From contig JBNKHI010000012.1 of the NCBI GenBank assembly GCA_050290265.1, positions 11,812-75,811 of the forward strand: a DNA stretch of 64,000 nucleotides. Reading direction: 5' to 3'. The notes under the pieces were generated by a model that was given only the letters and a program-made list of their open reading frames with translations, was not told the DNA's origin and did no database searches. The DNA is from JBNKFV01 sp050290265. GTDB lineage: Bacteria; Pseudomonadota; Gammaproteobacteria; Pseudomonadales; Cellvibrionaceae. The position numbers and the translations under genes are program-made. This document shows, one piece after another, positions 52,370 to 61,179 of the stretch (positions are counted from its first letter, which is position 1; every line of letters begins with the position of its first letter).

Positions 52370-55300
52370 TTAATGGTTCACTACGTATCCAGATTTGGTT
52401 GTACCTTCTAAACGCTTTTTCAAGTCATTTGCGATAAGCATAATCACAGGGACTAAAATCAACGTTATAAACGTGGCGAACAAAACGCCAAAGCCCAGAG
52501 AAATGGCCATGGGTATCAGAAACTGTGCCTGTGGAGAAGTCCCTAACATCATCGGCAAGATTCCAATAAAAGTTGTGAGCGACGTTAACATCACAGCTCT
52601 AAAGCGCGAAACACCTGCATTCAAAATACTTTCCGCAACACCCTGTCCCGCTTTACGCTCCTGATTAATAAAGTCCACCAGAACCAGGCTATCATTAACA
52701 ACAATACCGATCAGAGCCATAACACCCAGATAACTATGAAAGGTCATATGCGCGCCCATTAAAAAATGCCCCAGCACAGCACCAATCAAACTAAATGGAA
52801 TAACAGACATGACCACAAGGGGCTGCCCATAAGAACCCATCGGCAAAGCGAGCAAGCAGTAGATAATAAACAACATTCCAATAATGCCGTAAACCATGCT
52901 GCCATAAGTTTTCTGCGCTTCTTTTTCTTCGCCTTCCAAACTGTATTCAACATCCGGGTAAGCCACGATCAGCTTATCAAGATATTCACGCAAGCTATTA
53001 TTTAAAACAACAGAGTTTGTTTCTGCTTTGTTATAGTCGGCAGTAACGTTCAGCACCCGGAACCGATCAATACGCTTAATTTCTGATGGACCTTTTGATG
53101 GTTTAAACTCAGCAACCTGCGACAATGGCACTCGACCGCCAGCCGGCGTGTCAATTAACAGTTCATTCAACGTGGTATAGCGACCCCGTTCCGCTAGCGG
53201 CAGACGAACGATAACTCTGATATCATCGCGCCCACGCTGAATCCTTTGGGCTTCAATGCCGCGAAATGCTGCAGCGACAGTTGCCAACACATCAGCTCTG
53301 CGCAAACCTAACAGTTCGCCCTGCTCCGTCAGTTCTATTTGTAACTCTTGCTTACCGCTGGACATACTATCGGCTATGTCAAAAACAGTAGGATACGAAG
53401 CGAGGTGCTCCTTTGTTTTTTCTGCGACGCGTTCGAGTGACTGGAATGAAGTTGCTGAAAACTGGATATCGATCGGATCCCCAAAACGAAATAGCTCAGC
53501 GCGATACGAAAGCGATTCTGCGCCGACAATATCACCTACGCTGTCACGCCACTCGCCCAGCAGCTCCTGAGCAGTTTTCCCCATGGATGTTAAGACATCA
53601 ACATCAGTTTCCACAAAAACATAACCTGAATTAATCTCGCCACCACGACCACCAGTAATAGACAACACTTGTTTAACAGCGGGATTGCCCTCGTCATCCT
53701 TGTACTTCTCCCTCAAGTCTTCAGCAGCGGCTGCAATTTTTTGTATATTTCTATCCGTTACAACAAACGGCGTTCCCACAGGCATGACTAAATTAGTGCG
53801 AATGGTATCAGCAGGAATTCGAGGAAAAGTCGTGTAGTGTAGCCAGCCATTGGATAGCAAAACAAAAACCAGTGCTAACATGCCCATAAAGAAAAACAAC
53901 ACGCTGTAACGTTGCTCTATGGCTTTCACTAGAAGAGGTCGATAATACGTAACGATTGCCTTTTCAAAATTATTTGCAAAACGTTGCTGCCACAAACCAA
54001 ACCCAGACAAATCTTTTTCTTTTTTCGGCTTCAGATATTTCAAATGCGCTGGCAACACAAATTTAGATTCGACCAACGAGAATAAGAGCACTGGAATAAC
54101 GACCGCCGGAATGGGCGCCATGATATTCGCCATGCGCCCTTCCAGAAAAAACATGGGCAAAAACGCCGCGATAGTTGTCATTACACCAAAGGTAACAGGC
54201 ATCGCGACTTTCTGAGCACCCTGTATAGCAGCCTCCAAACCATTGCTGGTTTTACTTTGCTGAGCATAGATGCTTTCGCCAGTCACAATTGCATCATCTA
54301 CCACTAAGCCCAGGACTAAAATAAACCCATACAAGCTGATCAGATTAATCGAAATATCACCAGCAGCAACAGCGGTAAAAGAAGCCAAAAATGCGATGGG
54401 TATACCAATAAATACCCACCCAGCTACTGCTGGCCTTAAGAATAAGGCCAGCATTAAAAATACCAAAATACCACCGCTTAACATGTTGAAAAGTAGCGCT
54501 GAAATACGTTCTTTTAACCCTTCCGACTCATCATCCCAATATGACATCTTGATACTTTGGGGTAACGAAGACTGTTGTTTCGCAACATATTCCTTAACCA
54601 CAGTGCCCACTTCAAGAGCATTTTGGCGACCAACACGATAGACCTGAACCATGATGGCACGATCGCCATTAAAGCTCGCAACAACATTATCTTCTTCGAA
54701 ACCATCATTTACATCGGCTAAATCACCGAGAGTTAACAGTGTCCCATCAGCATTGGTTTTTAAGACAATATTTTGAAAATCTTGCTGCTGATAAGCTTGG
54801 CCCTTAGAGCGAATTAAAATGTCGCCGCCTTCGCTACGCAGATTACCAGCTGACACGTCGAGAGAGCTATTATCGATAGCCTTAGACAAATCTGACAGCG
54901 ACAAACCGTACTGACGCAATTTATCCTTAGAGATTTCTACACTAATTTCAAAATTTCGACTAAAAGATATGTTCGCCCGGGTCACACCCGGCAGGCGGAT
55001 GACATCCTGATGAACTTTCTCAGCATAATTACGCAATTCATCATCAGCGACATCGCCCGTCAACACGACATCTATCACGCTATATTCTCGCTGGGCCAAA
55101 CTGACGATGGGCTTTTCTGCGTCCGCAGGAAAAGTATTAATACTGTCAACGCGAGACTTGATATCCGCCAGCAATTCCCGCGGGTCATAATCTTCATCAA
55201 TTTCTACGGTAACTGAACTTCGTCCCTCTGATGAAGTGCTGGTAATTCGTTCAACACCTTCGAGATCGGCTATGGACTCTTCAATTCGCTGAGCGACTCC

Positions 55301-55480
55301 GCGCTCCATATCCTCAGGCGTAGCACCGCGCAATGACACAGAGACACTGACGGTATCGGGATCTGACGAGGGAAAAGTTTCAATTCTTGTATGATATTTA
55401 AGAGCAAGCGCACCACTGATAACCAAGGCCACCATCAATAGGTTTGCCGCTACATCATTCTTTGCAAACCAGGCAATCAT
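52370..55480 (-). CDS. RND efflux transporter permease
   Basis: A 1036-residue inner-membrane proton antiporter of the AcrB/MexB superfamily, with 12 predicted helices and two large periplasmic loops. The N-terminal MIAWFAKNDVAANLLM, the proton-relay pair in LGLVVDDAIVTGESIY (about residues 383-398) and the second repeat GVMALIGIVVNDSLVLVDFI-like segment are typical. The sequence is closer to the loosely characterised family that starts WFAxNxVAANLLM than to AcrB itself, so the substrate is unknown. It follows the adaptor gene by 72 bases. No outer-membrane TolC partner is encoded nearby. Confidence 0.9.
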   Translation of the reverse strand: MIAWFAKNDVAANLLMVALVISGALALKYHTRIETFPSSDPDTVSVSVSLRGATPEDMERGVAQRIEESIADLEGVERITSTSSEGRSSVTVEIDEDYDPRELLADIKSRVDSINTFPADAEKPIVSLAQREYSVIDVVLTGDVADDELRNYAEKVHQDVIRLPGVTRANISFSRNFEISVEISKDKLRQYGLSLSDLSKAIDNSSLDVSAGNLRSEGGDILIRSKGQAYQQQDFQNIVLKTNADGTLLTLGDLADVNDGFEEDNVVASFNGDRAIMVQVYRVGRQNALEVGTVVKEYVAKQQSSLPQSIKMSYWDDESEGLKERISALLFNMLSGGILVFLMLALFLRPAVAGWVFIGIPIAFLASFTAVAAGDISINLISLYGFILVLGLVVDDAIVTGESIYAQQSKTSNGLEAAIQGAQKVAMPVTFGVMTTIAAFLPMFFLEGRMANIMAPIPAVVIPVLLFSLVESKFVLPAHLKYLKPKKEKDLSGFGLWQQRFANNFEKAIVTYYRPLLVKAIEQRYSVLFFFMGMLALVFVLLSNGWLHYTTFPRIPADTIRTNLVMPVGTPFVVTDRNIQKIAAAAEDLREKYKDDEGNPAVKQVLSITGGRGGEINSGYVFVETDVDVLTSMGKTAQELLGEWRDSVGDIVGAESLSYRAELFRFGDPIDIQFSATSFQSLERVAEKTKEHLASYPTVFDIADSMSSGKQELQIELTEQGELLGLRRADVLATVAAAFRGIEAQRIQRGRDDIRVIVRLPLAERGRYTTLNELLIDTPAGGRVPLSQVAEFKPSKGPSEIKRIDRFRVLNVTADYNKAETNSVVLNNSLREYLDKLIVAYPDVEYSLEGEEKEAQKTYGSMVYGIIGMLFIIYCLLALPMGSYGQPLVVMSVIPFSLIGAVLGHFLMGAHMTFHSYLGVMALIGIVVNDSLVLVDFINQERKAGQGVAESILNAGVSRFRAVMLTSLTTFIGILPMMLGTSPQAQFLIPMAISLGFGVLFATFITLILVPVIMLIANDLKKRLEGTTKSGYVVNH

Positions 55481-55552
55481 TGTGGGTCAAACCTCAAAAA
55501 GGAGAATTTAAGATTATTAATTACTAATATTTCAACTATCTGCGGAATAATC

Positions 55553-56785
55553 TTATTTCTCATTTCGCACCTCTACAGCGGTACCAGAAGTGACCTGCCC
55601 CAAGGGCGTCAATACCAACTGATCACCCGAATGTAAGCCATCAGAAATTAGCGCATAGTCGGCAGCTTGCCATGCAATAGTCACAACTTTTCGTTGTAAC
55701 ACATTATTTTCTACCAGGTATACAAAACGGCCTTGTGAAATTGCTGAGGCGGGAATAACCAAGGCATTCTTTAACGTTTTACCGGTAATAGTAGCCGTAA
55801 CGTATTGCCCAATTTCCATAGCGGAACTGGCTGATATATTTTTTGCTCTATCACCTTTATCGATGGCGGGTTCTGCAACAGAGAAAGGCTGAACAACTTC
55901 AGCCACTACGTGCAATTGGCGAGAATCATCGTCAATGCGGCCTTCCGTACGGACCACATGGCCTAACCACTGGTCCTTTGCATTGATGCCAGATGTTAAA
56001 ACAACCGGAGGTAATTCTGACAGCACAGGCTCTTGATCTATACGTTGTTCTGGAAAATCTAAAAAGGGTAAATCAGTATTTTGTACAGGCAGTCTGACTT
56101 CGGCTATATCGGTAGCAAAAATATCCGCAACAACCGTATTGGCACTGACAATTTGACCAAGGCTAACCTGTCGGTCCAATACACGCCCGTCAAAGGGAGC
56201 AGTTATTACAGTACGCTCCAAATTCAACATCGCTTTTTTTAGCTGCGCCTCAGCGGCCAGCAAAGTTGCCTCAGCGGCTTTTAGCTGGGGTTTACGCAAC
56301 ACCAGATCAGATGGCGCACCTTTATTCCCAGAAATCCGCCAGTTTTTTTCAGCCTGTATAGATTCGGCTTGCTCTGTATCCAGCTGTTGGCGTGCCTGCA
56401 TAACAGAAGCTCGTGCAATATCAACATCAGCTTGAAAGTCACCCTGCTCAATGGTTAGTAACACATCACCTTTCTTAAAAAACGCACCGCTGTTAAAACC
56501 GGGGTTAATAGATACAACCTTGCCAGAAACCTGAGCGGATAAGCTGGTTTTGGTGCGTGCGGCAACGCGGCCGTAACTTTTTATAAAAATGGTAAAGTCT
56601 TGCGCCTGTACCGCTTGCGTTTCAACAATCAACTTCGGCGGTGGCGCCATGGGACGAATATCGGGCTTAGGACTAACCACTTGAAAATAGGCTACAGGGA
56701 CAGCAAATACAGCCACTACAATCCATGGCAGATACCGCTTTACACGCGGCTTCACGTTCTGCTCTATGGGTTCATGTTTAGTCAT
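55553..56785 (-). CDS. RND efflux periplasmic adaptor
   Basis: A 410-residue membrane fusion protein with an N-terminal anchor helix (about 17-34), a lipoyl/barrel-sandwich domain (FIKSYGRVAARTKTSLSAQVSGKV in pieces, about 66-90), a helical hairpin (about 115-175, ASVMQARQQLDTEQAES) and a beta barrel with TVITAPFDGRVLDRQVSLGQ (about 190-208). It bridges the permease encoded just downstream to an outer-membrane channel supplied from elsewhere. AGGA lies 4 bases before the ATG. Confidence 0.9.
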   Translation of the reverse strand: MTKHEPIEQNVKPRVKRYLPWIVVAVFAVPVAYFQVVSPKPDIRPMAPPPKLIVETQAVQAQDFTIFIKSYGRVAARTKTSLSAQVSGKVVSINPGFNSGAFFKKGDVLLTIEQGDFQADVDIARASVMQARQQLDTEQAESIQAEKNWRISGNKGAPSDLVLRKPQLKAAEATLLAAEAQLKKAMLNLERTVITAPFDGRVLDRQVSLGQIVSANTVVADIFATDIAEVRLPVQNTDLPFLDFPEQRIDQEPVLSELPPVVLTSGINAKDQWLGHVVRTEGRIDDDSRQLHVVAEVVQPFSVAEPAIDKGDRAKNISASSAMEIGQYVTATITGKTLKNALVIPASAISQGRFVYLVENNVLQRKVVTIAWQAADYALISDGLHSGDQLVLTPLGQVTSGTAVEVRNEK

Positions 56786-56923
56786 AGGATCCTACTTCTT
56801 ATATTTCACGGTAATTAATACTCAAAGGAACAAGTATAAACACCAAGTGTGTAAAGAATGGGTAAATGCAAGAACAGTGGTTGAAATAACACCTCTCCGC
56901 ACGGTACAAATATCACTCAAATG

Positions 56924-57814
56924 TTATCGGCGAGAAGCTTCCCAACCTAGCAGTAAAGCCTTGCGTGTGAGGCCCCAGCGGTACCCATTGATAATACCCG
57001 TCTGTCTGATCACACGGTGGCACGGAATAAGGTAACCAACAGGATTTGCAGCGATGGCGGAAGCCACCGCTCGGGTTGCCGTCGGCCTACCGATATACGC
57101 TGCTACGCTCTGGTAGGACCAACAATAACCAGGCGGAATGGCAAGCAGTGCCTGCCAAACCTGTAATTGAAATGCGGTCCCCTTTACCAATAAACGCAAC
57201 GGACTGACATGTCCTTTGCGCTCCGTAGGGCTATCCGTAGTGCTATTAACTGGTTGCCAAAAGGCAAACGCTTCCTCTAATAACCTACGAGCTTTTTGTG
57301 TATTTTGCGATAGCTCCGCTGCTGGCCAGTCTTGCTGCAACGTTTGCAAAGCGGCTTCTGTATCAGCATCACCGTCTAGAAATACTAATTTACAAATACC
57401 TTTTGGTGTAAAAGCAATAAAGCAAAGTCCAAACGGTGAAGAGCCACACCCATACTCAATCTGTAGACCAGCACCAGCACGACGATAGTCACCTGGGGTT
57501 ATCCCCTCCCACTGCAACATCAGGTCATGTAGTCGACTCTGACTACTCAACCCAGAGGCGTACGCAGCAGCTTGCACCGTTTCTTTCGGTAGTCGTGATT
57601 TAGCGGATTCTTTCGTTAAAAACTGAAGAAAATGCGTGGGCGAAACGCCCGCCCAAGCAGTGAACACTCGCTGAAAATAAGCGGGGCTTAAACTGACATG
57701 AGCAGCCACATCACTCAAGGATGGCTGATCAAGTTGATGCTCAATGTAAAAGTGAATAGCGTCCGCAATACGATAATATTGCTGAACACTATTTCTTGAT
57801 AATTCCGGTGACAT
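56924..57814 (-). CDS. AraC-type HTH / O6-alkylguanine-DNA alkyltransferase fusion
   Basis: A short Ada-like protein of about 296 residues. An AraC-type double helix-turn-helix (about 20-105, LSDVAAHVSLSPAYFQRVFTAW in pieces) is followed by an alkyltransferase domain with the acceptor cysteine in IPCHRVIRQTG (32 residues from the C-terminus). The N-terminal methylphosphotriester domain of E. coli Ada, with its zinc cysteines, is missing, so the usual methyl switch for activation is absent. The start is uncertain: ATG at 57814 fits the family best; ATG at 57835 or 57862 and GTG at 57880 are open alternatives. Confidence 0.87.
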   Translation of the reverse strand: MSPELSRNSVQQYYRIADAIHFYIEHQLDQPSLSDVAAHVSLSPAYFQRVFTAWAGVSPTHFLQFLTKESAKSRLPKETVQAAAYASGLSSQSRLHDLMLQWEGITPGDYRRAGAGLQIEYGCGSSPFGLCFIAFTPKGICKLVFLDGDADTEAALQTLQQDWPAAELSQNTQKARRLLEEAFAFWQPVNSTTDSPTERKGHVSPLRLLVKGTAFQLQVWQALLAIPPGYCWSYQSVAAYIGRPTATRAVASAIAANPVGYLIPCHRVIRQTGIINGYRWGLTRKALLLGWEASRR

Positions 57815-57996
57815 AACAAAGGGCTTCGCAATCATATTAACAACACTCTGAATTCCCGACATAGCTACGAGAGCTAGCACACATATTCAGAGAGGTTATA
57901 GTGTAGAAGCATCCGCATCGACCCGATTCTTGCGCACTGTCAACGCGGCACCTAACAATATCCGGCTCTTATCACTCACCAACACAAGCAACGCAT

Positions 57997-58443
57997 TTAT
58001 TCTGGTGTAGGTATCGGCCTTTTCTGCACAGACATTGTTAATCTGGACACGCAACTCAGCTTATCATGCTCATTGTAAACTTTGATATCCCACACTTGCG
58101 ACGTACGGCCTCTATACAACAAGCTGGCGATGGCCTTTACTTCACCGGACCTAACAGCCCTCACATGATTGGCATTAACTTCCTGACCGACACAATAAAA
58201 ACGCTCTGGATCAACTACCAAATTTGCACCAATGCTACCTACGGTCTCAGCCAAAAGTACATTAGCGCCACCATGTACAACGCCCATTGGCTGTCGGGTT
58301 TTTTCATTAACCGGCATGGTAGCCACTAAATGGTCTAACCCCATTTCCGTTATCTGAATACCCATATGCTCAGAGGCATTCCCGTGAATATGTGCGTTTG
58401 CATCGTCAATTGTATAATTTTTAAACCAGATAGATTTTGTCAA
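57997..58443 (-). CDS. Hotdog-fold thioesterase (PaaI/MenI-like)
   Basis: A 148-residue hotdog protein. The key stretch is MGVVHGGANVLLAETVGSIGAN (in pieces, about residues 53-74), which carries the catalytic glutamate of the 4-hydroxybenzoyl-CoA thioesterase/EntH/MenI branch. It would hydrolyse an acyl- or aroyl-CoA, but the substrate cannot be assigned. The start is a TTG at 58443 with AAGG about 10 bases upstream; no ATG exists before the conserved region. It stands between the Ada-like and patatin genes. Confidence 0.86.
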   Translation of the reverse strand: MTKSIWFKNYTIDDANAHIHGNASEHMGIQITEMGLDHLVATMPVNEKTRQPMGVVHGGANVLLAETVGSIGANLVVDPERFYCVGQEVNANHVRAVRSGEVKAIASLLYRGRTSQVWDIKVYNEHDKLSCVSRLTMSVQKRPIPTPE

Positions 58444-58554
58444 ACTATTTACACCTTCTCACACAGCTAATAAATAAGGTTGCTGGTACCAGCAACCAGA
58501 CTGATCGGCCCAGTAGTATAAGGGCAATAATTATGGGGCGGAAATCACTTGTGA

Positions 58555-59691
58555 TTAAACCTGGAAAAAAGCCTGAATTGCATTCTGCTCCCACATAGCA
58601 TCTTGGTAGCCAAGCTCAATTAATTCGTCACAAAACGGCTGTGCAAACAACAAATAACTGGCTGCCGCAGCACCGCCGCCGCTGGTGGTAGAACCCGTTG
58701 ATCGAAGAAAGAAACGCATCGATTTTGGCAAGTAACGGATTTTCCGACCGGCAATTCTATCAAGTTCTTTCGAAGGTGAGATAGTAAGACACTCTACCGG
58801 TCGCAACGGAACCTCTGATGCCTCACGAATGTTTTCCGGGATAAGCATGAGTAATTCATTGATACGCTCCAAGTGTTCCAAATCGCCTTCCAAGGAATCA
58901 ATAAAAGCACTATTGAAAAGATGCCCAACAATCTGGCCCATCGAAGGCGAATGCCTCACTATGCGCCGCTTACCCCAATGCACTGGGTTACGGTTACCAC
59001 TCACACCAATAACAAATATCCTATCAGCGCCCAAATGCAAAGCGGGGCTAATGGGCGCAAATTGACGCACAGCGCCATCACCAAAGTATTCGCGATTTAT
59101 CCGTACTGCGGGAAAAATAGTGGGGATAGCAGAAGAAGCCATCAGATGATCGACTGTAAGATCTGCCGGTACGCCCACCCGGCGCGACCGCCGCCAACCG
59201 TTCAAGGCTGGATCGCCCTGAAAAAATGCGACAGACTCACCACTGGAATACCCCATCGCAGTCACCGACACTGCGCGTAAATCACCGGCCGCAATAGCAC
59301 GAGGAATGTGTTCAAAATGAATATGCTCTTTCAAAAAGTCTCGTAATGGCGAGTTGTCTAATAAAGCAAGGGGGCCATTGCTTGAGTTACCCTGATGAAA
59401 AAGAGAAAAGCCAACGCGTGCAAGACTTTTGCCTATATCAGTCCAGCCAGAGTTGAAGATACGATGGATATTAATATTTTGCCAGATGGCCTGTAAATCG
59501 GTGACAGCAACATCAAAACTCCCGGCATGAGTAGCCAGGGCCAGCGCGTTGATAGCACCGGCAGAGGTGCCACAAATTACCGGAAAAGGGTTACGCGTAA
59601 GGCTCGGCAGAATTTCTTTTAACGCCATCAAAACACCTACCTGATAAGCAGCGCGAGCACCACCACCAGATAAAATTAACGCGTTAGTCAT
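58555..59691 (-). CDS. Patatin-like phospholipase
   Basis: A 378-residue lipase-like acyl hydrolase. The oxyanion loop LSGGGARAAYQVGVL (residues 6-20), nucleophile serine in CGTSAGAINALAL (about 41-53) and the catalytic aspartate in YFGDGAVRQFAP (about 207-218) form the Ser-Asp dyad of the patatin family. The C-terminal part is variable. No secretion signal or autotransporter barrel is present, so it is probably an intracellular phospholipase or lysophospholipase. ATG at 59691 with GGGAG upstream is chosen. Confidence 0.88.
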   Translation of the reverse strand: MTNALILSGGGARAAYQVGVLMALKEILPSLTRNPFPVICGTSAGAINALALATHAGSFDVAVTDLQAIWQNINIHRIFNSGWTDIGKSLARVGFSLFHQGNSSNGPLALLDNSPLRDFLKEHIHFEHIPRAIAAGDLRAVSVTAMGYSSGESVAFFQGDPALNGWRRSRRVGVPADLTVDHLMASSAIPTIFPAVRINREYFGDGAVRQFAPISPALHLGADRIFVIGVSGNRNPVHWGKRRIVRHSPSMGQIVGHLFNSAFIDSLEGDLEHLERINELLMLIPENIREASEVPLRPVECLTISPSKELDRIAGRKIRYLPKSMRFFLRSTGSTTSGGGAAAASYLLFAQPFCDELIELGYQDAMWEQNAIQAFFQV

Positions 59692-59742
59692 TTGCACTCC
59701 CTAAATACAGCGGTAATTTTTTGTTGTTTGACTGAGGCATAA

Positions 59743-60201
59743 TCAGTGCGATTTAACAGGTACCACCTGCAATTCCATTCCACTAGCGCCGACAATCTTT
59801 ACAGCACTATTTTCTGCGATGTCTTCTTCAGATAAAGCTGTCCACAAGGCATCTTGAATCTGAACCTTCCCTCTTCCCGCCTCAATAGCCTCGACAACTA
59901 TAGCTCTCTGCCCAATCAACGCAGCCTGTTTGTTATTCAGAAAAGGTTTGTCTGTTGCTTGATTAAAGCGGCGAAAAAAACGCCAGTAAGCAACCGTACT
60001 AAGCACTGACATCAACGCAAAAATACTGAACTGCCATTGCCATGAAATTGCAGGAAAAAAGACCATAAACAAGGCTACTGTCAATGCGCCAAAGCCAAGC
60101 CCCAGTAAAAAACCCGCAGTACCCAGCACCTCCAAAAGCAAAAAGAATATCCCTGCCGAAAGCCAGTGCCAAGGCTCTAAATTTAGTAACCATACCGTCA
60201 T
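59743..60201 (-). CDS. NfeD-family membrane protein
   Basis: A 152-residue short NfeD protein: three or four transmembrane helices (about residues 10-80) followed by a C-terminal OB-fold domain with QAALIGQRAIVVEAIEAGRGKVQI. It lacks the ClpP-like protease of long NfeD proteins. Such proteins are partners of SPFH proteins in membrane microdomains; the SPFH gene lies 9 bases upstream on the same strand, so the pair is an operon. Confidence 0.9.
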   Translation of the reverse strand: MTVWLLNLEPWHWLSAGIFFLLLEVLGTAGFLLGLGFGALTVALFMVFFPAISWQWQFSIFALMSVLSTVAYWRFFRRFNQATDKPFLNNKQAALIGQRAIVVEAIEAGRGKVQIQDALWTALSEEDIAENSAVKIVGASGMELQVVPVKSH

Positions 60202-60210
60202 AACATAACC

Positions 60211-61128
60211 TTAGGACTTACCTTTGGCAGAACTGATTAATTCATTGATGCCTTCAAGTGCGCCAATCACACCGGAAGCTTCAAGAGGCATAAGTATCAC
60301 TTTATTGTTATCCGCAGCGGCAAGTTTACCTAAAGCGTCAATATATTTCTGTGCAACAAAATAATTAATCGCTTGCGAATTACCATTAGAGATTGCTTCG
60401 CTCACCATGTCAGTGGCTTTCGCTTCGGCTTGCGCGGCACGTTCACGCGCTTCCGCCTCAAGAAATGCAGCTTCTCGCGCCCCTTGGGCTTTTAAAATCT
60501 CTGACTCCCGCTGTCCTTGAGCGACAGCAATCGCTGCTTGACGTTCGCCCTCAGCACGCAATATCTGAGCGCGCTTTTCACGTTCGGCCTTCATTTGATT
60601 GGCCATGGCATCGACCAAATCACGAGGTGGCGTAATGTCTTTAATTTCTATTCGTGTGACTTTTACGCCCCAGGGATTTGTTGCTTCGTCTACTTTTTTT
60701 AACAATGCGGTATTAATGAGGTCACGATTCGACAGCATTGCATCCAGTTCCATCGACCCGAGTACCGCACGAATATTCGTCATCACCAGATTCTGCATAG
60801 CCTTGGGTAAGTCATTTACTTCGTAGGATGCTTTAACGGTATCAACCAACTGAAAAAAACAAACGGCATCAGTCGTAACCATAGCATTATCGGCACTGAT
60901 AACTTCCTGTGGCAAAACGTCAAGCACTTGCTCCATCACAATTTGACGCCGACCAATACTGTCTACAAAGGGAATTATCAGGTGCAGCCCTGGTTGTAAT
61001 AGTCGTGAATATTTCCCAAACCGTTCCACTGTCCATTCATGACCTTGTGGGACACTCTTCACGCCCATTAACACTAAAACTACCGCTAAAAAAGCAAAGA
61101 TAATGACCGTGGTATCTAATCCAAACAT
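60211..61128 (-). CDS. qmcA: SPFH/stomatin-like protein (QmcA type)
   Basis: A 305-residue membrane-anchored SPFH protein with one N-terminal helix (about 5-22), the band 7 domain (PQGHEWTVERFGKYSRLLQPGLHL in pieces; about 25-180) and a long helical, Ala/Glu-rich coiled region with repeated ERE/EAxA units (about 185-260). It forms ring assemblies in the inner membrane and, with NfeD, is thought to organise proteases or lipid domains. E. coli QmcA interacts with FtsH. Operon with the NfeD gene. Confidence 0.91.
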   Translation of the reverse strand: MFGLDTTVIIFAFLAVVLVLMGVKSVPQGHEWTVERFGKYSRLLQPGLHLIIPFVDSIGRRQIVMEQVLDVLPQEVISADNAMVTTDAVCFFQLVDTVKASYEVNDLPKAMQNLVMTNIRAVLGSMELDAMLSNRDLINTALLKKVDEATNPWGVKVTRIEIKDITPPRDLVDAMANQMKAEREKRAQILRAEGERQAAIAVAQGQRESEILKAQGAREAAFLEAEARERAAQAEAKATDMVSEAISNGNSQAINYFVAQKYIDALGKLAAADNNKVILMPLEASGVIGALEGINELISSAKGKS

Positions 61129-61179
61129 AAAGGTACGTCCTGTGTATAATTAACATTAAGTGTCTTGTTGAGAGTTACA

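Noticed and set aside
54270..54641. 123-codon + strand frame inside the RND permease gene
   Set aside because: It lies wholly inside a strongly conserved - strand gene, has no family resemblance and no start signal.
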